Part shown: positions 5,162 through 11,752 of the stretch, piece by piece
Numbering within the stretch: position 1 is the stretch's first letter
How the letters are laid out: every line of letters starts with the position of its first letter
Assembly: GCA_937915725.1 (NCBI GenBank)
Contig: CALGGV010000255.1
Span: 1 to 11,752 of the forward strand
DNA length: 11,752 nucleotides
Direction of reading: 5' to 3'
DNA from: an uncultured Selenomonadales bacterium
Lineage (GTDB): Bacteria > Bacillota > Negativicutes > Selenomonadales > Selenomonadaceae
Notes under the pieces: generated by a model
Told to the model about the DNA's origin: nothing
Seen by the model: the letters and a program-made list of their open reading frames with translations, nothing else
Databases searched by the model: none
Program-made: the position numbers and the translations under genes

Positions 5162-6985
5162 CTAACTTTGCAACCACAGCACTTGATATTTTTCCATTTG
5201 CGCCAAAACGTGTTGCAGAATCGATTTATAAAGCGCGGGATTTTGGCGCGTTGCACTTTCAAAAGTTTCAATCGGAATTGTAAGCAGTAAAGCTTTTTCA
5301 GTCAAAACTTCAGCAGAAATTGTGGCGCGGCGTTTCGGTAACAATACAGTTTCATTTAACAAGCCGCCTCCCTTAACAATATCAAGCGCGTTAAACCAAC
5401 CGTCGCCTGTATCCAAACTGCGCGACAATTTTCCTTCAACAACAAAAACTAAATTTTCATTTAAAATATCGCCGCTGATTCTGTCGCCTTCAAAATACAT
5501 ACTGATTTTTGATTTTTCTGCAAGAATATCTGCCACTCCGCCCAATTCGCCCTGCAAAATTTTATTTTTGTAAATGCAATCAATAATAAATTTGCGTTGG
5601 ACTTCTTCAGATTGTTCAACTTGTTCAGAAACTTTATTGATAAATTTTTCAATACTTTTCATAAAATCTTCAAATGGCGAGTACCAAAAAACCAAAATTT
5701 GACTCAAAATATAAATGTACAAATTTGCAAGGCGTTCACCGGTATTTTGAAAAAACTGTTTTTTGTCATACTGGAAAGAAATTGCCAACTCTTGATTATT
5801 GTATTGAAAATAAACGCCAAGTTTCATACCTTGCGCGTCCCACGAATTGCGCTCCACGATTTTACCTTCAGGCACGGCTTTAATTTGCGAAAAGGTTTTT
5901 TCTTCACCGCCAAAATCTACAAAGCTTAAAAAGTGTCCAAATAAATTTACCCTGCGCGAAGATAAATTTTCAATAGCCGCCCAATCAAAAAAGCTGTAAG
6001 GTTGAGAAACTACAATTTGCTTGAATTGTTGGGTGATAATATTTTCAATGGTTAAATCTTTGGCGGTTTTCAAACGCACGGGCACTAAATTTAATGATAA
6101 AGTTTGTTCAAATTTTTTGTTTGAGGTAAGCTGACAAAATGCAACGTCCGAAGTTTTATTTGTGGCTTGAAGTAAAAATCCCCACGCCGTTTGTAAAATC
6201 GTCATTAACAATACACGATTTTTTTGAGACTTGTCGCGTAAATCTGACAAAATATCAGCCGGAATTTTGGCGCGGTAATTTTCTGCTCTATATGCGCCGG
6301 GCAGTTTCCTTGAAAATGGAATGTCCGGAGAAACCGGCAAATTTTCCAAAAGGTTCATCCAATACTCTTTAACGTGATTTTCAATTTGTTGAGTTTTTAA
6401 GCCCACAGTTTTAGGCTCAATTTTTTTATAATCAGTTTCTTCCAAAACAGCCTTAAAAAAACTTTCGCTGTTAAATCTTTGAAAAATTAATTGCGCAATT
6501 GTAACCAAAACTGCGGCTTCATTGTATCCGGTGCGAAAAACTAAAAATCTGATTAAATTACCGTGCTGAATGTCAAAATCTAAACGCCTGTCAGCTTCCA
6601 TAATTTTTATTAAAGTTTCGTCAAGTGTTTCAGGTGCCAAAGACAAACTGCGAAAGACTATTTCCGGAAAAATTGTACGATTGGCAAAAATGACTTTTAA
6701 AGCACGTGTGCCGACGTTGCAGAAATTGGCACGAAAATTTTCATCGTTAGCAATTAAATTTTTAACGGCGCGGTTAAATTTCAACGGAAAAACTGCGCCC
6801 TTAATCTTATATAAAGTTTGAACGCAAAAATGCGGCGATATAAAATTTTTTTTCTCAAAAAAGTGTTTTTCGTCGTCCGTAAGTTCGCGCACTTCCTCAA
6901 CCTGATTGGGATTATATCCGCTGTTAAAAATAAACTTACCGTAAATCTGCTCCAAAATTTTTTTCTCTTCAGTCGTAATTTCCAA
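5162..6985 (-). CDS. Condensation-like domain (catalytic motif lost) fused to a cyclic-nucleotide-binding domain
   Basis: About 607 residues, no signal peptide. Residues about 40-435 have the layout of an NRPS condensation domain: FDIQHGNLIRFLVFR before the active-site region, then EYWMNLLENLP, an ILQTAWGFLLQATNKTSDVAF segment split by its usual spacing, and LNLVPVRLK, the counterpart of the N-x-LPVR block. At the HHxxxDG position the sequence is AQLIFQR (about 164-170), so both His, the Asp and the Gly are gone and normal condensation chemistry is unlikely. Residues about 470-605 look like a Crp-type cNMP-binding domain: YFEGDRISGD, VFVVEGKLSRSL and a phosphate-cassette-like GLLNETVLLPKRRATI retaining the Glu (about 545) and Arg (about 553). 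There is no helix-turn-helix. Start: TTG 6985 after GAAGGGAAG; TTG 7003 would add six residues but has no ribosome binding site. Function unknown. Confidence 0.82.
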   Translation of the reverse strand: MEITTEEKKILEQIYGKFIFNSGYNPNQVEEVRELTDDEKHFFEKKNFISPHFCVQTLYKIKGAVFPLKFNRAVKNLIANDENFRANFCNVGTRALKVIFANRTIFPEIVFRSLSLAPETLDETLIKIMEADRRLDFDIQHGNLIRFLVFRTGYNEAAVLVTIAQLIFQRFNSESFFKAVLEETDYKKIEPKTVGLKTQQIENHVKEYWMNLLENLPVSPDIPFSRKLPGAYRAENYRAKIPADILSDLRDKSQKNRVLLMTILQTAWGFLLQATNKTSDVAFCQLTSNKKFEQTLSLNLVPVRLKTAKDLTIENIITQQFKQIVVSQPYSFFDWAAIENLSSRRVNLFGHFLSFVDFGGEEKTFSQIKAVPEGKIVERNSWDAQGMKLGVYFQYNNQELAISFQYDKKQFFQNTGERLANLYIYILSQILVFWYSPFEDFMKSIEKFINKVSEQVEQSEEVQRKFIIDCIYKNKILQGELGGVADILAEKSKISMYFEGDRISGDILNENLVFVVEGKLSRSLDTGDGWFNALDIVKGGGLLNETVLLPKRRATISAEVLTEKALLLTIPIETFESATRQNPALYKSILQHVLAQMEKYQVLWLQS

Positions 6986-7152
6986 ATTAAATCTTCCCTT
7001 CAAAAATTTTTATTTTAAATTCCCTGTCAATTTTTAAAAACCTTTAAATTTTCTAATTAAGCTACACTTTTTGCAATTCGCAAAACAGGCAGGAATAGTT
7101 AAAACTTTTCAAGAATTAAACTGCGTAAATTTTTTTGAAGGAGAAATGACTT

Positions 7153-8583
7153 ATGGGATTTATACAAGCGGCGATTAGCGCGGCTAGCAATGTACTTGGG
7201 GATCAGTGGAAAGAATATTTTTATTGCGATAGTTTGAGTGCAGATATTTTGGTTGCAAAAGGACACAAGCGCACAAAACGCGGCAGTTCAAACGCCGGCG
7301 ACGATAACATTATTACTCAAGGTTCACTTGTCGCAGTCAATAACGGGCAATGTATGATGGTTGTTGAAAACGGCAAAGTTGTTGACTTAATCGCAGAGCC
7401 GGGCGAATACAAATACGACAGAGGCACCGAGCCTTCACTTTTTACCGGCGGTAATTTGGCTGTCAACATTCAAGAAATTTTTTATCAAATTGGGCACCGT
7501 TTCACATTCGGCGGCGATACCGGAAAAGATCAGCGCGTTTACTATTTCAACACAAAAGAAATTACCGGCAACAAATACGGCACGCCCACGCCCATTCCGT
7601 TCCGCGTTGTCGATAATAATATTGGTCTTGACGTTGACATTTCAATAAAATGTTTCGGCTCCTACAGTTACAAAATTGTTAATCCAATTCTTTTTTATAC
7701 TAATGTTTGCGGCAATGTCAAAGATACTTTCAGCCGCGACGAAATTGACAGACAACTTAAATCTGAACTGATGACGGCGTTGCAACCCGCCTTTGCAAAA
7801 ATTTCTGAAATGGGTATTCGCTACAGCGCGTTACCTGCACATACGACAGAAATTGCTGACGCGCTTAACCAAGTTTTAAGTAAAAAATGGGGCGAATTGC
7901 GCGGAATGCAAATTGTTTCTTTCGGCGTTTCAAATGTCAGCGCAAACGAAGATGATATTGCAATGATTAAAGAAATGCAACGCACGGGCGCGCTTAGAAA
8001 TCCCGCAATGGCGGCGGCGCACTTGACAAACGCACAAGCGGCGGCCATGCAAACTGCCGCGGGTAATACTGCAGGCGCGGCTATTGGTTTTATGGGTATG
8101 AATATGGCGCAAAACGCCGGCGGCTTAAATGCAAATAACCTTTTCGCACTTTCTCAACAACAACAAATGCAACAGCAACAAGTTCAACAACAACAGCAAC
8201 AAACTCCGCCCCCGCAACCTAAACAAGAAACGGGCTGGAAATGTGAACATTGCGGACACGAAGGCAATAACGGCAAATTCTGCGCGAATTGCGGACAACC
8301 TCAACATAAACCGAAAAATGAAGGCTGGAAATGTGAACATTGCGGACACGAAGGCAACACCGGTAAATTCTGCGCCGAGTGCGGCAAGCCAAAACCTTCA
8401 GCCGCCGATGAATGGACTTGCTTAAAATGCGGCACTGTCAACAAAGGTAAATTCTGCTCAGACTGCGGCGCGCCTAAGCCTTCAGCAGAGGCGAAGGATC
8501 CTAACGTTTGGACTTGCTCGGCTTGCGGAACTGTCAACAAGGGCAGGCGTTTTTGTGCGGAATGCGGAAAACCCAGAGGTTAA
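7153..8583 (+). CDS. YdjI-like SPFH/virion-core-type protein with four C-terminal zinc ribbons
   Basis: 476 residues. Residues about 1-290 match the SPFH family of Bacillus YdjI (N-terminus MGFIQAAISAASNVLGDQWK, then GSLVAVNNGQ and a central beta-rich region). It has no signal peptide or clear transmembrane helix, so membrane association would be through partners. An Ala/Met/Gly-rich stretch and a Gln-rich linker (about 333-352) lead to four zinc ribbons with paired CxxC motifs: 364/367 with 377/380, 394/397 with 407/410, 423/426 with 435/438, and 455/458 with 468/471. YdjI-type proteins usually carry one such unit. Start ATG 7153 follows GAAGGAG at 7137-7143. It is the first gene of a plus-strand operon that also holds a YdjG-like protein, the known neighbour of YdjI. 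A role in membrane organisation or stress is inferred from that kinship. Confidence 0.88.
   Translation: MGFIQAAISAASNVLGDQWKEYFYCDSLSADILVAKGHKRTKRGSSNAGDDNIITQGSLVAVNNGQCMMVVENGKVVDLIAEPGEYKYDRGTEPSLFTGGNLAVNIQEIFYQIGHRFTFGGDTGKDQRVYYFNTKEITGNKYGTPTPIPFRVVDNNIGLDVDISIKCFGSYSYKIVNPILFYTNVCGNVKDTFSRDEIDRQLKSELMTALQPAFAKISEMGIRYSALPAHTTEIADALNQVLSKKWGELRGMQIVSFGVSNVSANEDDIAMIKEMQRTGALRNPAMAAAHLTNAQAAAMQTAAGNTAGAAIGFMGMNMAQNAGGLNANNLFALSQQQQMQQQQVQQQQQQTPPPQPKQETGWKCEHCGHEGNNGKFCANCGQPQHKPKNEGWKCEHCGHEGNTGKFCAECGKPKPSAADEWTCLKCGTVNKGKFCSDCGAPKPSAEAKDPNVWTCSACGTVNKGRRFCAECGKPRG
8155..8205 (+). repeat. CAA/CAG run encoding a Gln-rich linker
   Basis: Seventeen codons, fourteen of them Gln (mixed CAA and CAG) interrupted by Met and Val, then Pro-rich TPPPQPK. 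The codon mix argues against a very recent single-codon expansion. It separates the SPFH region from the zinc ribbons as a flexible spacer. Confidence 0.85.
8229..8577 (+). repeat. Four tandem zinc-ribbon-coding units
   Basis: Units begin near 8230, 8320, 8407 and 8503, spaced 90, 87 and 96 bases. Units 1 and 2 are almost identical at DNA level across their first half (GGCTGGAAATGTGAACATTG at 8233 and 8323), pointing to a recent duplication. Units 3 and 4 share CGTVNKG and resemble each other more than the first pair. Confidence 0.85.
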
Positions 8584-8588
8584 TCTAT

Positions 8589-10571
8589 ATGGAAGAAGAA
8601 GATATTTTTACTAGATTGATGGCGGGCTTTTCTACAGGATATTCAATTCCTCAGTTATGCCAAGATTTAGGAATAAAAAAACCGCTATTTCTCGTAAATA
8701 AATTATATAAACCTTCTCAATTCCAATTTTTATGGACAATTCATGCTCAATTTTGTTTTGATAAATTTTCAGAAATTCAACCAAGTTTTAGTGTTATTCA
8801 ATATGATTCTTTGCTTAAAAATTTTGAGGCTGATTTTTGCGATTTTTCGTTTCGATGTGAAATTAATGGTATAGCTTTTTTAGAATTTTCTTCGTTGAAT
8901 CTTGAAAATTACGATAAAATTTTTATTTTGAGTTTGCAAAGAGAAAATATTCCTAATGCTGTTTATTTAATGGAATTAATGAATGCATTTTTAATAAGAG
9001 CATACGGTGAAATTCCGCTATTGCATTTTCTTCAAACTCATCCAAAAGTAAAAATGTTTATTGTAACTCATCCTGTACTTCAAGATAATCCGGAAAATAC
9101 TGAAAGAGAAAAACAACTTTTAAAAGGAGAAATTTTTGGCGGTTTTAAAAATATCCATGACATAAGAAAAAAAATTGAAATGAATCCAAATGAAGAAGTT
9201 GTTACTCCATATGATTTTCTTGGCTATGACAACAAAACGGTTTACAAACTTTTAGAAGTTCCCGGAGCTAAAACTTTGGAAAACGGAACCGCCGTGTTAA
9301 ATGATAAAGCCGATGGAATTACTGAAATTCATAATGGTAAACGTGTTACTGCTTATCAACCCGCTGAATATAAGAACAAAATTTATTTTCTAGGTAATTG
9401 TATATATTATGGTTTTGGCGTCCCATTCAATAAAACTGTAGAAAGTTGTTTGCAAAAATTGCTTGTGGAAAATAATTTTCCTTACAGAGTAGAAAATGAA
9501 TCACAACCTTTTAACGGCAGGTATCAAGATTTATTTTACAATTTAAATAATTTGCCTGTAAAAGATAATGATATTATTTTCGCTAATCTTAACAACATGC
9601 TGCCGATTATATCTATTCCGTCTATTGAATTAGATAATATTTTCTTTCGACCCCACAATTACGGCGAAGTCTTCGCAGATATGTTTCATATAAACGAATT
9701 GGGACACGCGGTATTAGCGATAGAGCTTTTTAAATTTCTAGTTCAAAATAATTTTTTTCAAAATTTTGAGTTTAACTATCCCGCACCGCCTCCGCCGCCT
9801 CATCGTTACGGTATACCTAAAGAAAATTTTTTCGACAGTTCCAATTTCGCCGACAACAAAGATTTAGAAATTTACAAACAAAAACTGCGCGAAAGACGCC
9901 TTCCAATAGGCGCAATAGTTATGAATTGCAACCCCTTTACCAACGGTCATAAATTTTTGATTGAGTGTGCGGCGGCTAGAGTTCACAAGCTGTATATTTT
10001 CGTTGTCGAGGAAGATAAAAGCGAATTTAAATTTGCAGACAGATTAAAACTTGTGCAGGAAGGTACAAAAGAATTTCCAAACGTCGAAGTTATTCCAAGC
10101 GGGCAATTTATTATTTCTCAAAAAACTTTTTCCGGCTATTTCAACAAAGAAAATTTGCAAAATGTGCAAGTTGATTCAACGCAAGATGTAGAAATTTTCG
10201 CCCGTGAAATTGCTCCAACTTTAGGAATTAATATTCGTTTTGTTGGCGAAGAACCTGAAGATACTGTTACACGTCAATACAACGAAAATATGAAAAATAT
10301 TTTGCCGAGTTACGGAATTGATTTTTGCGAAATACCGCGCAAGGAATTTAACGGCGAAGTTATCAGCGCAAAAACTGTAAGAAAATATTTGAAAGTTGGA
10401 GACTTTGAAAAAATTGCAAAACTTGTACCCAAAAATACGCTGGAATTTCTAATTGAGAATTATTCTACCCCCCCCCGTTGCCGGTTGACGAAAATTAAAA
10501 TTATCGGAGGTATTTTTATATGGCTAATACTTCAGTCAGTTACAAATGCCCAAATTGCGGCGCGCCGTTAA
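8589..10571 (+). CDS. Three-part protein: unknown N-terminus, SGNH-like domain, CitC-like nucleotidyltransferase domain
   Basis: 660 residues as read. Residues 1 to about 250 are not recognised. Residues about 260-400 look SGNH-hydrolase-like: IYFLGNCIYYGFGVP (265-279) sits at block I and DMFHINELGH (364-373) supplies the Asp-x-x-His of block V, but GNC (269-271) replaces GDS. A Pro-rich linker (APPPPPH) leads to a citrate-lyase-ligase (CitC) C-terminal-type domain: GAIVMNCNPFTNGH (441-454), with the TxGH nucleotide-binding motif, and ISAKTVRKYL (592-601). Adenylyl or cytidylyl transfer is likely; the acceptor is unknown and no citrate lyase genes are near. The ATG at 8589 begins 5 bases after the SPFH stop, with AGAGG overlapping that gene's end. 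The last 31 residues, after a C9 tract, look out of frame and overlap the next gene by 52 bases; see the homopolymer entry. Confidence 0.85.
   Translation: MEEEDIFTRLMAGFSTGYSIPQLCQDLGIKKPLFLVNKLYKPSQFQFLWTIHAQFCFDKFSEIQPSFSVIQYDSLLKNFEADFCDFSFRCEINGIAFLEFSSLNLENYDKIFILSLQRENIPNAVYLMELMNAFLIRAYGEIPLLHFLQTHPKVKMFIVTHPVLQDNPENTEREKQLLKGEIFGGFKNIHDIRKKIEMNPNEEVVTPYDFLGYDNKTVYKLLEVPGAKTLENGTAVLNDKADGITEIHNGKRVTAYQPAEYKNKIYFLGNCIYYGFGVPFNKTVESCLQKLLVENNFPYRVENESQPFNGRYQDLFYNLNNLPVKDNDIIFANLNNMLPIISIPSIELDNIFFRPHNYGEVFADMFHINELGHAVLAIELFKFLVQNNFFQNFEFNYPAPPPPPHRYGIPKENFFDSSNFADNKDLEIYKQKLRERRLPIGAIVMNCNPFTNGHKFLIECAAARVHKLYIFVVEEDKSEFKFADRLKLVQEGTKEFPNVEVIPSGQFIISQKTFSGYFNKENLQNVQVDSTQDVEIFAREIAPTLGINIRFVGEEPEDTVTRQYNENMKNILPSYGIDFCEIPRKEFNGEVISAKTVRKYLKVGDFEKIAKLVPKNTLEFLIENYSTPPRCRLTKIKIIGGIFIWLILQSVTNAQIAARR
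10468..10476 (+). repeat. C9 homopolymer in the 3' end of the nucleotidyltransferase gene
   Basis: Nine consecutive C in a strongly AT-rich region. With nine C the frame runs on to 10571, through the ribosome binding site and start of the next gene. With eight C it would end STPPVAG at TGA 10486-10488, and with ten at TAA 10496-10498; both stops lie before the next gene's GGAGG. The natural length is therefore probably eight or ten, and the tract is either a slippage site or a sequencing error. Confidence 0.85.
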
Positions 10572-11620
10572 GTTTTCAGCCGGGCAAAAAAACTGTAACC
10601 TGCGAATATTGCAATACAGAATTTGAAGTTGCCGCCGTCGAGGAAATGTTTCAAGCGCAAAACGAAATGGCAGCCGCTGCCGTTGACGCTCAACAATCTA
10701 ATTGGGATATTGCGGGCGCGGGCGAAAATTGGACGCCTGCCGAAATTTCAAATTTGCAAGCATTTACTTGCTCCAGTTGCGGCGCGGAATTAGTTTGCGA
10801 TGAAAATACAATGGCTACCGAGTGCGTTTATTGCGGCAACCCCACAATGATCCCAAAACGTTTCGACGGCAAGCTTAAACCGGATTATGTCATACCTTTC
10901 AAAAAAACTAAGGCAGACGCTGTAGCCGCGCTCCAAAATTTTTACAAAGGTCATTATCTTTTACCCGACAATTTCACGGCAAATAACCGCGTTGAGGCGA
11001 TTCAGCCAATGTACGTACCTTTTTGGCTTTTCGATTCTCAAATTAACGCGCAGGCAGAATTTAGGGCTAAAAGAATTCGCCGTTACGATTCAGGAAATAT
11101 GCTTGTTACTGAAACTAAAATGTACAACTGTCAGCGCGTGGCAAAAATGAGTTTTGAAAAAATTCCCGCTGACGGCTCCAAAAAAATGGACGACTTGTAC
11201 ATGGAAAGTATCGAGCCTTTCAATTATTCTGAACTTGTACCTTTCAGCACGGCTTATTTGACAGGTTATCTTGCCGATAAGTACGACGTTAAAGCCGAAG
11301 AATGCGCCCCGCGTGCAGATAAACGCGTTGAAAATTCTGCAATAGACGTTTTGAGAAATTCGGTTAAAGATTTTAATTCTGTCGAAATGGTAAAATCTGC
11401 CGTTGTCAAAGATGTTGGAAAAGTTATTTACGCGCTTGTACCTGTCTGGATTTTAACCACGCGCTATCAAGACAAGCCGTATACTTTTATGATGAACGGG
11501 CAGACGGGAAAAGTTGTTGGAAGTTTACCCTATGATAGCGGCAAGGCTTTTAAATATCCCGCTATTGCCGCGCTTGTTTCAATGCCGGTTTTTTACATTT
11601 TGGCGAGTATGTTTATGTAG
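10520..11620 (+). CDS. YdjG-like double zinc-ribbon protein with C-terminal membrane anchor
   Basis: 366 residues. It has an N-terminal TFIIB-type ribbon (C10/C13 with C28/C31), an acidic Ala/Gln-rich linker, a second ribbon (C84/C87 with C102/C105) and then a beta-rich domain with PMYVPFWLFDSQ near residues 160-171. The last 24 residues or so (AFKYPAIAALVSMPVFYILA and on) form a single hydrophobic anchor, so the ribbons would face the cytosol. It resembles Bacillus YdjG, which is encoded with the SPFH protein YdjI; here a homologue of YdjI is two genes upstream. Start ATG 10520 follows GGAGG at 10506-10510 with a 9-base spacer. It lies inside the apparent 3' overlap of the preceding gene. 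Likely role: membrane partner or recruiter of the SPFH protein (inference). Confidence 0.87.
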   Translation: MANTSVSYKCPNCGAPLSFQPGKKTVTCEYCNTEFEVAAVEEMFQAQNEMAAAAVDAQQSNWDIAGAGENWTPAEISNLQAFTCSSCGAELVCDENTMATECVYCGNPTMIPKRFDGKLKPDYVIPFKKTKADAVAALQNFYKGHYLLPDNFTANNRVEAIQPMYVPFWLFDSQINAQAEFRAKRIRRYDSGNMLVTETKMYNCQRVAKMSFEKIPADGSKKMDDLYMESIEPFNYSELVPFSTAYLTGYLADKYDVKAEECAPRADKRVENSAIDVLRNSVKDFNSVEMVKSAVVKDVGKVIYALVPVWILTTRYQDKPYTFMMNGQTGKVVGSLPYDSGKAFKYPAIAALVSMPVFYILASMFM

Positions 11621-11632
11621 GGCGGTGAAGTT

Positions 11633-11752
11633 ATGATAAAAAAAATCTGCGCGACGATTTTAATTTTTGCGGCAATGAGTTTTAGCATAACTTTTGCCTC
11701 AATGCCGGCTGAACATTTTGATACAAAGGCTTTAAATCTTGAAGAAAGAATG
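11633..11752 (+). CDS. Exported protein, N-terminal part only (partial, runs off right edge)
   Basis: Forty residues are visible from ATG 11633: MIKKICATILIFAAMSFSI and on to TFA, a typical signal peptide with likely cleavage after TFA (about residue 23), then SMPAEHFDTKALNLEERM. No lipobox Cys follows the hydrophobic core. It starts 12 bases after the YdjG-like stop with a purine-rich site (GGCGGTGAAG), so it belongs to the same operon. In Bacillus the YdjG/YdjI genes neighbour a TPM-domain gene, but too little is visible to claim that here. Confidence 0.75.
   Translation, partial: MIKKICATILIFAAMSFSITFASMPAEHFDTKALNLEERM

Noticed and set aside
7025..7030. TTGACA on the minus strand as a -35 box for the condensation/cNMP gene
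   Set aside because: No acceptable -10 box lies 16-18 bases downstream, so a promoter call cannot be supported.
7069..7085. Inverted repeat TTTTGC-AATTC-GCAAAA between the divergent genes
   Set aside because: Six-base arms in AT-rich DNA, with no recognised operator match and no clear promoter next to it. It could be an operator but the evidence is too thin for a feature.
7146..7178. Tiny frame starting ATG at 7146, ahead of the SPFH start
   Set aside because: It has ten codons in another frame and its ATG is only 2 bases from GGAG; the ATG at 7153 has normal spacing and opens the long frame.

Overview
The window looks like a low-GC, diderm chromosome. A secretin with a signal peptide and a HlyB-type type I secretion ATPase both imply an outer membrane. 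The S21 protein, the SPFH and zinc-ribbon proteins resembling Bacillus YdjI and YdjG, and strong GGAGG ribosome binding sites are Firmicute-like. A diderm Firmicute (Negativicutes type) is the simplest reading. This is inference; no 16S or marker search was possible.

Left part (1-2300): a type I secretion ABC exporter of the HlyB class on the minus strand runs off the left edge. It lies downstream of rpsU (minus strand, GTG start), separated by a bidirectional hairpin terminator, a run of five heptamers and a decayed copy of part of the exporter's own N-terminus. A tRNA-Arg(UCU) on the plus strand follows, with a perfect consensus promoter (TTGACA-17-TATAAT) and its own terminator. After it comes a roughly 140-bp tandem duplication carrying an A-tract/stem/T-tract element and a duplicated ribosome binding site.

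Middle (2301-7003): a DUF169-family gene and a secretin gene with its own promoter lie on the plus strand. They converge, with only 2 bp between stop codons, on a minus-strand pair. The first gene of that pair is a very unusual protein joining an NRPS-type condensation fold, whose HHxxxDG motif is gone, to a C-terminal cyclic-nucleotide-binding domain. The second is a siroheme-synthase-type precorrin-2 dehydrogenase.

Right part (7153-11752): a plus-strand operon encodes a YdjI-like SPFH protein with a poly-Q linker and four C-terminal zinc ribbons; a three-part protein (unknown N-terminus, SGNH-like domain, citrate-lyase-ligase-like nucleotidyltransferase domain) whose 3' end runs through a C9 tract out of its natural frame; a YdjG-like double-zinc-ribbon protein with a C-terminal membrane anchor; and the start of an exported protein. 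The SPFH and YdjG-like proteins probably form a membrane-associated module. An SGNH/nucleotidyltransferase enzyme between them is unexpected.

The best candidates for something undescribed are the dead-condensation/cNMP-binding fusion and the SPFH / SGNH-nucleotidyltransferase / zinc-ribbon operon with its homopolymer tract.
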